Assembly (NCBI GenBank): GCA_016935835.1
Contig: JAFGQE010000121.1
Coordinates: 1-34,681 of the forward strand
Length of the DNA stretch: 34,681 nt
From: Clostridia bacterium
GTDB taxonomy: Bacteria; Bacillota; Clostridia; DUPQ01
Direction of reading: 5' to 3'
Of this stretch, positions 18,334-26,193 are shown one piece after another. The position numbers were made by a program, and so were the translations under genes. How positions within the stretch are numbered: position 1 is the first letter of the stretch; each line of letters starts with the position of its first letter. The notes beneath the pieces were generated by a model. That model was not told the DNA's origin, did not search any database, and worked only from the letters and a program-made list of their open reading frames with translations.

Positions 18334-19434
18334 ATGAATTCAAGGGAAAGACTGCTGGCATGCGCGAGGCTGCAGCCCGTCGACAGGGTGCCTTTCTCGG
18401 GCTATGAGCTCGATGTGATCCAAAAGGATAATTTTTATAATATCCAGCCTTCTTACCGCGAGCTGATGGAATATATAAGGCTTCACGGCGATTGCCTTTG
18501 CATGACCTCCGAGGAGAGGCCTGTGCCGAAGATTATGGAGCACAGGCAGTGGAGGGGAGAGGGATGCATCTGGTCCGAGAAGATCATACACGCCCCCGGG
18601 AGGGACCTTCGGACGCTGCAGAAAAAGAACGACGATATTGAGACATGGTGGACTCTTGAGCATTATTGCAAGGATTCCGCGGATGTTGAGGCATATATAA
18701 AGGCCCTTCCCGACATGGCGGTAAAAGTCAGCATGGACAATGTAAAGCGGGAGGAGAAGGAACTGGGCGACAGGGGAATCATGATGCTATCGCCCTCAGA
18801 CCCGATATGCGAGGGCGCGGAAATAATTGAAATGGGGCAGTTCCTGGTATACGCCATAACCGAACCGGACATGATCGGAAGATTGCTTGATTCCATATTC
18901 GAAGTGCAGATGCACCACCTGCGGCAAATCCTCAGAAGCGGGGCGGAGGACATGATGTTTAGGATCTGCGGCCCCGAATATGCGACGCCTCCATATCTTC
19001 CGCCTTCGATGTTTTACGATCTGGTGACCAAGTATCTGGTTGTGATGTGCAGGGAAATAAGGGAAGCCGGCGCAATACCCCGTATACACTGCCATGGAAA
19101 GATAAGCAGGGTACTGGACGATTTCCTGATGACCGAATGCATGGCCCTTGATCCCTGCGAACCGCCACCCGACGGCGACTGCGACCTTGCCTACATAAAA
19201 TCCAAATGCGGCGGCAGGTTTTGCATAATGGGCGGGATGGAGCTTCATGAGCTTGAAAACTCGTCTCCTGAAAGAATAAGGGCGATTGTTAAAAAAGCCA
19301 TGGAGGACGCCAAGGGCGATACAGGCTATATAATGATGTCGACCGCCGCGCCGATCAACATCCCGCTGTCTGAGAAGACCCAGGGAAATTATTTCGAGAT
19401 GATTGACGCAACCCTCGAATACGGCCGCTATTGA
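18334..19434 (+). CDS. Uroporphyrinogen decarboxylase (URO-D) family protein
   Basis: This 366-residue protein starts with SRERLLACARLQPVDRVPF, the standard opening of the URO-D/MtaA/CmuA superfamily. It keeps the family pattern to the C-terminus (CIMGGMELHELENSSPERIRAIVKKAMEDA). True HemE is unlikely because haem genes are absent and the N-terminal substrate motif differs. The segment PRIHCHGKI (249-257) occupies the place of the zinc motif His-X-Cys of corrinoid methyltransferases such as MtaA, reading His252-Cys253-His254 here. It may be a methyl- or demethylase-type enzyme, but the substrate is unknown. Its ATG lies one base after the second ABC permease, so it is probably the fourth gene of that operon. 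The 171 bases after it hold the terminator hairpin of the facing gene and a short GATCAT/ATGATC repeat at 19436-19450. Confidence 0.85.
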   Translation: MNSRERLLACARLQPVDRVPFSGYELDVIQKDNFYNIQPSYRELMEYIRLHGDCLCMTSEERPVPKIMEHRQWRGEGCIWSEKIIHAPGRDLRTLQKKNDDIETWWTLEHYCKDSADVEAYIKALPDMAVKVSMDNVKREEKELGDRGIMMLSPSDPICEGAEIIEMGQFLVYAITEPDMIGRLLDSIFEVQMHHLRQILRSGAEDMMFRICGPEYATPPYLPPSMFYDLVTKYLVVMCREIREAGAIPRIHCHGKISRVLDDFLMTECMALDPCEPPPDGDCDLAYIKSKCGGRFCIMGGMELHELENSSPERIRAIVKKAMEDAKGDTGYIMMSTAAPINIPLSEKTQGNYFEMIDATLEYGRY

Positions 19435-19522
19435 AGATCATGCAATGATCCATATCCAGACCCAAACAGTCCGCTGCAAACGGATAAATCCATATGACGT
19501 GGGATTGACAGCCCGGGAACAG

Positions 19523-19574
19523 AAAAAATCCCGGAACGGTTGGGCATCGTCCGGATGCCGGCCTGTCCCGGGAT
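19523..19574 (-). terminator. Intrinsic terminator after acyl-CoA ligase 1
   Basis: Read on the minus strand, ATCCCGG and CCGGGAT close a long stem that also holds an inner GGCAT/ATGCC hairpin. It is followed by TTTTTT (A run at 19523-19528). It lies 32 bases after the stop of the ligase gene. It may also stop the converging URO-D transcript, though the plus-strand T-tract is weak. Confidence 0.75.
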
Positions 19575-19605
19575 AATATTTCCCGGCTGTATTGGAGGAA
19601 TTCCG

Positions 19606-21330
19606 CTATTCCTTGTTTTCGGGCACATAGCGCTTTATCTTGCCTGTAGTGGTCTTTACGAATTCAGTGCTCCTGACCTTTACGTCCCGTATCATCTTGT
19701 AGTTTACGAGACTCGAATTGACTCCCTTTATCAGCTCCCGCAATTTGGATTTGACGAATTCGGGGCTGCTGTTTCCGAATTCGGATTCAAAGACCTCGAG
19801 GTCAGGAAGTATGGAAGCGGTTATTAGCTCTTCCTTGCTGTCGGGATCGACGACCCCGAAAACCATGGATTCAGATACATAGGCGCTTTTATTTATCAGC
19901 TGCTCGATTTCCTCCGGATATATGTTCTTTCCGTTCTTGGTGACGATGACGCATTTCTTGCGGCCCGTTATGAAGATGAAGCCCTCGTCGTCCATGTATC
20001 CCATGTCGCCCGTGTGAAAATAACCGCCTTCGAAAATCTCCTCGTTGAGCCCGGGCTCATCAAGGTAGCCCTTCATGATGTTCGGACCCTTTGCGACTAT
20101 CTCGCCGATGCCTTCTTCGTTAGGCTCCCATATTTGTATATCAACACCTGGGATGGCCTTGCCGGCCGAGGCGTCTATAAAGTCAATGTCGCTGTTGAGA
20201 GCCAGGATGGGGGAGCATTCGGTAAGGCCGTATCCCTGGAAAAAGTCAAGCCCTATACCCCTGAAGAATTTCGCGACATCAGGTGATATTGCCGCGGCTC
20301 CGCTTATGAACATCCTTATGGTCCCGCCGAGTCCCTCGTAAATGGTATGGAAAAGTTTCTTTCTAAGGTCGATTCCAAGCTTCATCAGGAAATTCGATAT
20401 TTTCAGTGCCTTGCGAAGCTTGGGAGCCGAACCCGAGGCCTCGGCCTTCTTCCAGAGTTTCTTGTACATCCCTTCAAAAAGCAGGGGGACGCCGAGCATA
20501 ATCGTGGCCCCTGATTCCTTCATGTTGTCAACCAGGTGCTTGAGGCCCTCGCTGAACGCCACGGAGCATCCCATGAAAAGGGGACACAGGAAACCGCAGG
20601 TGCATTCATAGGTGTGGTGCAGCGGCAGGAACGAAAGGAACCTGTCCGATTGCTCGAGCTTGATCAATGTCACCATCGACATCAGGTTCGAGACTATATT
20701 GTAATGGGTAAGCTGTGCGGCCTTTGAGGTGGAAGTCGTGGCCGATGTGAACAAAAGTATGTTTACTGCCTGCGGGTCTATCTTCGCATCAATGTATGAT
20801 CTGTTCGCGGCCTCGATTTCCTTGCGGCCCATGGTTATAAGCCCGTCATAGGAAATGAACCTGCCGTCCTCATCACCGGGTTTTTTGTCCATACCGATGA
20901 AAAACCTTACTGAGTCCGCCCTTTTGGCCAGCTCGGCCATTTCCGCGGACTTTTTGCCCGAATAAATGATTGCCGAGGGGGAGCACCTTTCCACAATGTT
21001 CATTATCTCATGGACGGGGAGCTCCTTGTCCACGGGAACAATCGTCCCTACGCCGTTTACTACAGCCATGTAGGATGTAACCCAGCGGTATCTGTTCTCA
21101 CCGATGACGGCGATATGGGAACCGCCGAGCCCGAGGGAGAGAAGGGCTGTCCCAAGGCATTCAACCTCGGAGACATAATCCTTGTAGAGGATGGTTTCAT
21201 ATCTGCCGGTTTCCCCGCTTTTTTCAAGGAACAGGGGGTTTTCGGCGTATAGCTCCAGCCCGCTGTAAAGAAGGTCCTTGATATCGGTCACCTTCCTGCA
21301 TTCATAAATGGGTTCGAAACCTTTGCGCAT
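19606..21330 (-). CDS. AMP-forming acyl-CoA ligase, paralogue 1
   Basis: This 574-residue member of the acyl-adenylate family most resembles long-chain fatty acid-CoA ligases (FAA1-type). Visible motifs are YGLTECSP (adenylate site), YFHTGDMGYMDDEGF, GRKKCVIVTKNGKNIYPEEIE (hinge) and TTTGKIKR with the catalytic Lys near the C-terminus. The ATP P-loop reads TSATTSTSKAA (195-205) where the family norm is TSGTTGxPKG, so three glycines and the proline are changed, yet Lys203 is kept. GGAGG precedes the ATG at 21330. The next gene upstream on the strand is a close paralogue with the same P-loop. The substrate could be a fatty acid or another carboxylic acid. Confidence 0.9.
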   Translation of the reverse strand: MRKGFEPIYECRKVTDIKDLLYSGLELYAENPLFLEKSGETGRYETILYKDYVSEVECLGTALLSLGLGGSHIAVIGENRYRWVTSYMAVVNGVGTIVPVDKELPVHEIMNIVERCSPSAIIYSGKKSAEMAELAKRADSVRFFIGMDKKPGDEDGRFISYDGLITMGRKEIEAANRSYIDAKIDPQAVNILLFTSATTSTSKAAQLTHYNIVSNLMSMVTLIKLEQSDRFLSFLPLHHTYECTCGFLCPLFMGCSVAFSEGLKHLVDNMKESGATIMLGVPLLFEGMYKKLWKKAEASGSAPKLRKALKISNFLMKLGIDLRKKLFHTIYEGLGGTIRMFISGAAAISPDVAKFFRGIGLDFFQGYGLTECSPILALNSDIDFIDASAGKAIPGVDIQIWEPNEEGIGEIVAKGPNIMKGYLDEPGLNEEIFEGGYFHTGDMGYMDDEGFIFITGRKKCVIVTKNGKNIYPEEIEQLINKSAYVSESMVFGVVDPDSKEELITASILPDLEVFESEFGNSSPEFVKSKLRELIKGVNSSLVNYKMIRDVKVRSTEFVKTTTGKIKRYVPENKE

Positions 21331-21384
21331 ATAAGTACCTCCGGAAGAATTTGATTTTTATGCATTTGCATATGATATGGCTTT

Positions 21385-21393
21385 ATTCTACCA
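21385..21393 (-). promoter_or_regulatory. Extended -10 promoter for acyl-CoA ligase 1
   Basis: TGGTAGAAT on the minus strand lies 54 bases before the start codon. The -35 region at the right distance (TTTCCC) is weak. The same TGnTAGAAT box precedes the paralogue, at nearly the same distance. Confidence 0.5.
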
Positions 21394-21501
21394 TACCTTT
21401 GCCAAATGGGAAATATTGCCTTGCCGCGGCCGCGGAGGGTAAAAAAAGCAGATTACCGGGGCAAAGCCTGCCATGGGACTTGCCTTCGGAATAAGCAGGA
21501 C

Positions 21502-21529
21502 AAAAAAAACGGAGCCGGGGCTCCGTTTT
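21502..21529 (-). terminator. Intrinsic terminator after acyl-CoA ligase 2
   Basis: ACGGAGC and GCTCCGT pair around a short loop, and on the minus strand a run of T follows. The hairpin is 25 bases after the stop of the gene at 21555, so the two ligase genes are separate transcription units. Confidence 0.88.
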
Positions 21530-21554
21530 ATAAAACTATATTTTTCAGCCGGCC

Positions 21555-23282
21555 TTATTCCTTGTTCCCATGGACATATCTCTTGATCTTGCCGGTTGTG
21601 GTTTTCTCGAATTCCGTATCCCTTATCTTTATGCTCTTGATTTTCTTGTAATCCACAAGCTTCGAGTTGACATCCTTTATAAGCTCCCTGATCTTCGCCT
21701 CGACGAATTCCGGGTCGGATTTCCCGAATTCGGCTTGAATTGACTCGATATTTGGATATATCGAAACGGAGATCAGCTCCTCCCGGGTTACGGGATCCAC
21801 CAGGCCGTAAACCATTGATTCGGTAACCAACGGGCTGACGTTTATCAGAAGCTCGATTTCCTCGGGGTAGATGTTCTTGCCGTTCTTGGTGACGATGACG
21901 CATTTCTTGCGGCCTGTTATAAAGACGAATCCCGCGTCATCCATGTAACCCATGTCGCCAGTATGGAAATATCCGCCTTCGAAGATTTCCTTGTTCAGTT
22001 CGGGTTCGTCAAGATATCCGTCGAAAACATTCGGTCCCTTGGCGACAATCTCCCCGATGCCTTCCTCGTTGGGTTCCCAGATCTGTATTTCCACGCCCGG
22101 AATCGCCTTGCCCGCGGAAGCGTCGATGAAATCGGTGTCGCTGTTTACCGACAGTATGGGCGAAGTTTCGGTAAGCCCGTACCCCTGGAAGAAATTAAGG
22201 CCTATGTTCCTGAAGAATTCGGCTATCTCCGGTGTCATCGCGGCGGCTCCGCTGATGAACATCCTGATTGTCCCCCCAAGGCCTTCATATATGGAATGGA
22301 ACAGTTTCTTCCTTACGTCGATTCCAAGTTTCATTAAAAAATTCGATATTTTGAGGGCCTTGCGCAGCTTCGGGGCCGAACCGGAGGCCTCCGCCTTGCT
22401 CCAGAGCTTCTTGTACATGCCCTCAAACAGAAGGGGAACGCCAAGCATTATCGTGGCGCCCGATTCCTTGAGGTTGTCCACGATATATTTGAGCCCCTCG
22501 CAGTAAGCTATCGATGCCCCCATGTATATCGGCAGGAGGAATCCGCAGGTTGCCTCGAACGTATGGTGCAGCGGCAGCAGCGAAAGGAAGCGGTCGTTCT
22601 CGTCCATGTATATGACCGTGACGGCCGACATCATGTTGGATACGGTATTGAAATGAGAGAGTCTCGCCGCCTTTGAAGTGGACGTGGTGGCGGAGGTAAA
22701 AAGAAGTATCCGCGTGGCCCTGGGGTCTATCTCCGCGTCAAGATATTCACGGTTGCCTTTTGCGAGCTCATCCCTGCCCATGGCTATCAATGCGTCGTAT
22801 GAGAGGAACCGTCCGCCGGCTTCATCAGGCTTAAGGTCCATTCCGATGAAGTACCTGACCGCGTCCGTTCTTTTTGCGACCTCATGCATTTCCTCGCTTT
22901 TCTTGCCCGAGTAAATGATCGCCGCGGGTCTTACCCGATCGACTATGTTCATTATCTCATGGATTGGAAGGAGCTTGTCAATCGGGACGACCGTCCCTAC
23001 GCCGTTGACTATGGCCATATAGCCGACCGACCACCTGTACCTGTTTTCACCGGTCACCGACAGGTTCCCGCCCTTGAGGCCCAGTGCCATAAGTGCGGTT
23101 CCAAGGCATTCGACATCGCTGACATAATCCCTGTAAATGACTGTTTCATACTTCCCGGTCTCCTTGCTTTTTTCGAGAAAGAGGGGACGGTCGCCGTATA
23201 AAGCGAGCCCGCTGTAGAGCATGTCCTTAAGATCGGTTATCTTCCTCGCCGAAGTGTATATTGGATCAAAGCCTTTTCTCAT
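21555..23282 (-). CDS. AMP-forming acyl-CoA ligase, paralogue 2
   Basis: This 575-residue protein aligns end to end with the ligase at 19606-21330, with long identical blocks (for example WEPNEEGIGEIVAKGPN and KNGKNIYPEEIE), so the pair is a tandem duplication. It has the same motifs: YGLTETSP, YFHTGDMGYMDDAGF, TTTGKIKRYVHGNKE and the atypical P-loop TSATTSTSKAARLSH. GGAGGAAATA precedes the ATG. The pair has its own promoters and terminators, so the copies could be used under different conditions. Differences cluster in the N-terminal substrate-binding half and in the region after the hinge, which hints at a difference in acid preference, but this is not proven. Confidence 0.9.
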   Translation of the reverse strand: MRKGFDPIYTSARKITDLKDMLYSGLALYGDRPLFLEKSKETGKYETVIYRDYVSDVECLGTALMALGLKGGNLSVTGENRYRWSVGYMAIVNGVGTVVPIDKLLPIHEIMNIVDRVRPAAIIYSGKKSEEMHEVAKRTDAVRYFIGMDLKPDEAGGRFLSYDALIAMGRDELAKGNREYLDAEIDPRATRILLFTSATTSTSKAARLSHFNTVSNMMSAVTVIYMDENDRFLSLLPLHHTFEATCGFLLPIYMGASIAYCEGLKYIVDNLKESGATIMLGVPLLFEGMYKKLWSKAEASGSAPKLRKALKISNFLMKLGIDVRKKLFHSIYEGLGGTIRMFISGAAAMTPEIAEFFRNIGLNFFQGYGLTETSPILSVNSDTDFIDASAGKAIPGVEIQIWEPNEEGIGEIVAKGPNVFDGYLDEPELNKEIFEGGYFHTGDMGYMDDAGFVFITGRKKCVIVTKNGKNIYPEEIELLINVSPLVTESMVYGLVDPVTREELISVSIYPNIESIQAEFGKSDPEFVEAKIRELIKDVNSKLVDYKKIKSIKIRDTEFEKTTTGKIKRYVHGNKE

Positions 23283-23343
23283 TATTTCCTCCGATTATAT
23301 GATTATTTCCCGTGCTCAAGATGTCCAGATATTTAGTGGATTC

Positions 23344-23352
23344 ATTCTATCA
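23344..23352 (-). promoter_or_regulatory. Extended -10 promoter for acyl-CoA ligase 2
   Basis: TGATAGAAT on the minus strand lies 61 bases before the start codon at 23282. There is no convincing -35. The 110 bases between this gene and the fucosidase are AT-rich and show no terminator, so some read-through from the fucosidase gene is possible. Confidence 0.5.
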
Positions 23353-23392
23353 TATATTCGCAAGTAATAGTAGTATATTATATGACCAAGTA

Positions 23393-24685
23393 TTAAAAAT
23401 TTGGTTTTATGGCGTTGGTAATCCTGAAAATAACCGGATTCGGCCAGTCCCTGGAGGAATATGGCCTGTATGTGCGCATCGCATCAATGTGAAGACCGTT
23501 CTCATCCTGGTAAAACCGGGTTTTTGTATCAGCCTCGGGATGATGCTCGAGCACCTTCCCGGACTGGCCGACTATCTCTATTTCGGTCGCCGGGGTTATC
23601 CGCACGTTTTTAATGGTAAGACCGCGGCGCTCGCCGTGGCGCCACGGACTGTGCATGTTGAAGGCATAGACCGTATCGGTGCCGCGCTTTCTTGTGAAGA
23701 AGAAATTCTCCTCGCCGGCGATATGCCAGGGCCGGACGCCATAGATCGCCTCGTCACAGAAGAACATGAAAAGACCAAGCTCCTGGAGAAGCCTTTCCTG
23801 CTCGTGGGGAATCTCGCCGTAATGGTTGGGCGAGACATTGATGACCAGGTTGCCGCCTTTCGCCCTTGCTTCTATGAGAAGGTTTATTATCTCTGTGCCG
23901 GTCATGTAGGCCTGGTTTGTGGACTTGTAATTCCATGCATTCCCCATGAAGTAGCAGGCTTCCCAAGGCTCGGGCACTATATCGTCGGGAAGGCCGATCT
24001 CGGGGGTGGGCATCTCGCTCCTTGTGATGACCGCATCGGGGTTGAGCTCCCATACCACATTCTTGAGGTTGGCCGGGGGGCCGTCGAAGAAAACGGTGTC
24101 AATCCTGCCGTATTTGCCGAACAGCTCGCGTATCTGGGTTTCGTTGTATTCCATAAGGCCGGGGTTGTTGGCCGGGATGACTTCGGGTGTCATGAAGTGG
24201 AGCTCTTCTCCGGCGTTGAGGCACCAGTTGAAATCAAGCGGCGAGAAATAAATCCCGGTATTTATCCCGGCGGCCTGGAAAGCCGCCATTATTTCCTTGG
24301 TGGCATCCCTTGCAAAGGCGGTGTTCATTATATTAAACGGCGTGGTCTTTGTTTCGAACATACAGAATCCGCTGTGGTGCTTGGTTGTAAAAAGGGAATA
24401 CCGGATCCCCGCGGTCGCCGCAAGCCTCGCCCAGTCCGCGGGTCTGAACCTGACAGGGTCGAACAGCGGGGGCAGCACTTCATACATCTTCCGTATCTGC
24501 TCCTTATTGGCTCCGATCATCCAGTGGGATATGACGGAGCCAATTATGGAATCAAGGCTCCAATGTATGAAGAGCCCAAGGCCCTGGTCGAGGAACCATT
24601 CCTCGCGGTCCGGTTTGTTTCCCCTGCTTCGTTCAAGTTCCCCGATCGTATCATCCACAAAAATCCTGTTAAGCTTGTCTCCCAT
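23393..24685 (-). CDS. GH29 family alpha-L-fucosidase
   Basis: This 430-residue enzyme has no signal peptide, so it acts inside the cell on fucosylated oligosaccharides. The family blocks are GLGLFIHWS (35-43), TTKHHSGFCMF (100-110) and IDTVFFDGPP, where Asp201 is the nucleophile. A second domain follows from about 330. An in-frame start 7 codons upstream (24706) exists, but ATG at 24685 has AAGGGG 8 bases before it and is preferred. It has its own promoter at 24761-24790 and is divergent from the oxidoreductase operon. With the GH38 mannosidase elsewhere in the window it points to use of host or plant glycans. The long plus-strand reading frame over the same region is an antisense shadow. 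Confidence 0.9.
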   Translation of the reverse strand: MGDKLNRIFVDDTIGELERSRGNKPDREEWFLDQGLGLFIHWSLDSIIGSVISHWMIGANKEQIRKMYEVLPPLFDPVRFRPADWARLAATAGIRYSLFTTKHHSGFCMFETKTTPFNIMNTAFARDATKEIMAAFQAAGINTGIYFSPLDFNWCLNAGEELHFMTPEVIPANNPGLMEYNETQIRELFGKYGRIDTVFFDGPPANLKNVVWELNPDAVITRSEMPTPEIGLPDDIVPEPWEACYFMGNAWNYKSTNQAYMTGTEIINLLIEARAKGGNLVINVSPNHYGEIPHEQERLLQELGLFMFFCDEAIYGVRPWHIAGEENFFFTRKRGTDTVYAFNMHSPWRHGERRGLTIKNVRITPATEIEIVGQSGKVLEHHPEADTKTRFYQDENGLHIDAMRTYRPYSSRDWPNPVIFRITNAIKPNF

Positions 24686-24760
24686 TACAATACCCCTTGT
24701 TTTCATAATCTGAGTTTTCCGAATAACTGGAAAATCCCATGTTATTCAGCAGTCCTCAAA

Positions 24761-24790
24761 ATTATACAGCCTGGATGAAAGCCAAGTAAA
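24761..24790 (-). promoter_or_regulatory. Promoter of the fucosidase gene
   Basis: On the minus strand, TTTACT (24790-24785) and a perfect TATAAT (24766-24761) are 18 bases apart. The start codon lies 75 bases downstream of the -10. Confidence 0.65.
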
Positions 24791-24838
24791 GCGGGTATCC
24801 GGCCGGGCAGGGAATTTAAGTCATTGAATTTTAATTTG

Positions 24839-24868
24839 CAATAAAAGCACGCGCTTTTATTGTATAAT
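24839..24868 (+). promoter_or_regulatory. Promoter with large operator-like palindrome ahead of the SAM-recycling operon
   Basis: A perfect TATAAT (24863-24868) lies 29 bases before the first start codon. Directly abutting it, 24839-24862 is a 24-bp palindrome with 10-bp perfect arms (CAATAAAAGC and GCTTTTATTG) around ACGC; only one pair near the centre mismatches. It fills the -35 and spacer region, the place of a repressor or activator site. TTGCAA at 24836-24841 is too far (21 bases) for a normal -35. The palindrome resembles LacI-type operators in size and GC centre, but the regulator is not in the window. Confidence 0.75.
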
Positions 24869-24897
24869 TGATTTATCACTTCTTTTAGGGGGGCATA

Positions 24898-26193
24898 ATG
24901 GAAAGACCAATTGAAATTGCGATAGTCGGGTGCGGGAACAGGGGACGGGTATATGGACAATATGCCCTCGACGAGCCCGGCAGAATGAGAATAAAGGCCG
25001 TCGTCGAGCCGAATGTTTACAGAAGGGAACTTACCGGCGATAAGTTCGGCGTGCCAGCGGACATGCGTTTTGGAAGCCTGGACGCCTTCATATCCTCAGG
25101 CACGGAAGTGGACGCGGTCATCAACGCTACCATGGACAGGGAGCATTATGCAACGGCCAGGGCCATAATCGGCGCCGGGTATGACATGCTGATAGAAAAG
25201 CCTGTCTGCCTTGCAAAGGACGAGCTGATGGAGCTGTACGGCCTGGCGGTTGAAAAGGGAGTCAGGGTCATGGTATGCCATGTGCTGCGCTACGCGCCTT
25301 TCTATGTCGAAATAAAAAAGCGTATTCTTAGCGGAGAACTCGGGGACATACATTCCATGGTGACGGAGGAAAATGTCAGCTTCCATCATTACGCAACAGC
25401 ATTCGTAAGAGGCAAATGGGGCAACAGCGATGTGTGTGGTTCGCAGATATTGATGTCGAAATGCTGTCATGACCTTGATATCATAACCTGGCTCAAAAGC
25501 GGAACGGCCCCCTCATATGTGGCGAGCTTCGGCGGACTGTTCAATTACATCGACTCAAGGATGCCGGCCGGGGCGGGGGAGAGATGCACGGCCGGCTGCG
25601 GCATTTCGGAAAATTGCGAATACGACGCCGGGAAGATGTATGTAGGAAAGCGTCTTTGGAATTATTATGCGACCGAATACCTGGATTCATACGCGGACAG
25701 GGATTCCCAGGAAAGGCTCGGATGGAGCCTTGGCGAAAAGAATCCATACGGAAGATGCGTCTGGAAATGCGACAATAATGTGATGGACCATCAGACCGTG
25801 ATGATAGAGTTCGAGGATGGCTGCACGGTCAGCCACAACCTGCTGGGGGGAACCGCAAAACCCGACAGGACCATACACATAGCCGGTACGAAGGGCGAGA
25901 TCTACGGAAGCATGGAGTCCGGCAGTTTCTGCGTCAGGAAACCCGATCTTGAAAAACCGGAGCAGTACAATGAGGAAACGGTCGACATAAAGGCAGGAAT
26001 TGATGGACATGGCGGAGGTGACCTGCGCCTTGCGGCTGATTTCGTAAGCTATATAAAGGGCGAGGGCACATCGGTTTCCACAACGGAACTCGGGGATTCC
26101 ATTTACGGTCATTTGATCGGCTTTGGTGCGCATGAGGCGATGACAGGAAGGAAAGTAGTGGCAATCAGGAGGTTGAAGCATGGAAAATTATAA
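24898..26193 (+). CDS. Gfo/Idh/MocA family NAD(P)-dependent oxidoreductase
   Basis: This 431-residue protein has a Rossmann fold at the N-terminus (IAIVGCGNRGRVYG; glycines at 11, 13 and 16), the family EKP motif at 100-102, and SKCCHDLDI (187-195) with the conserved His-Asp pair that acts on the substrate sugar. A cysteine group follows (Cys230, Cys234, Cys240) in a pattern seen in a subgroup of these enzymes, perhaps binding metal. Family members oxidise or reduce sugars, inositols and related compounds. AGGGGGG precedes the ATG. Its 3' end overlaps the PNP gene by 14 bases, so it leads a four-gene operon devoted otherwise to nucleoside and SAH turnover. Its substrate may therefore be a ribose or nucleoside derivative, which is inference only. 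Confidence 0.88.
   Translation: MERPIEIAIVGCGNRGRVYGQYALDEPGRMRIKAVVEPNVYRRELTGDKFGVPADMRFGSLDAFISSGTEVDAVINATMDREHYATARAIIGAGYDMLIEKPVCLAKDELMELYGLAVEKGVRVMVCHVLRYAPFYVEIKKRILSGELGDIHSMVTEENVSFHHYATAFVRGKWGNSDVCGSQILMSKCCHDLDIITWLKSGTAPSYVASFGGLFNYIDSRMPAGAGERCTAGCGISENCEYDAGKMYVGKRLWNYYATEYLDSYADRDSQERLGWSLGEKNPYGRCVWKCDNNVMDHQTVMIEFEDGCTVSHNLLGGTAKPDRTIHIAGTKGEIYGSMESGSFCVRKPDLEKPEQYNEETVDIKAGIDGHGGGDLRLAADFVSYIKGEGTSVSTTELGDSIYGHLIGFGAHEAMTGRKVVAIRRLKHGKL

Noticed and set aside
18334-19434. True uroporphyrinogen decarboxylase (hemE)
   Set aside because: No haem-synthesis genes are near, the HCH motif resembles methyltransferase relatives, and the N-terminal substrate motif of HemE is not seen.
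23312-24778. 488-residue plus-strand reading frame
   Set aside because: It lies antisense to the GH29 fucosidase, whose catalytic motifs are clear on the minus strand. The plus reading is rich in Gly/Pro/Arg, has no start-site signal and no family match.
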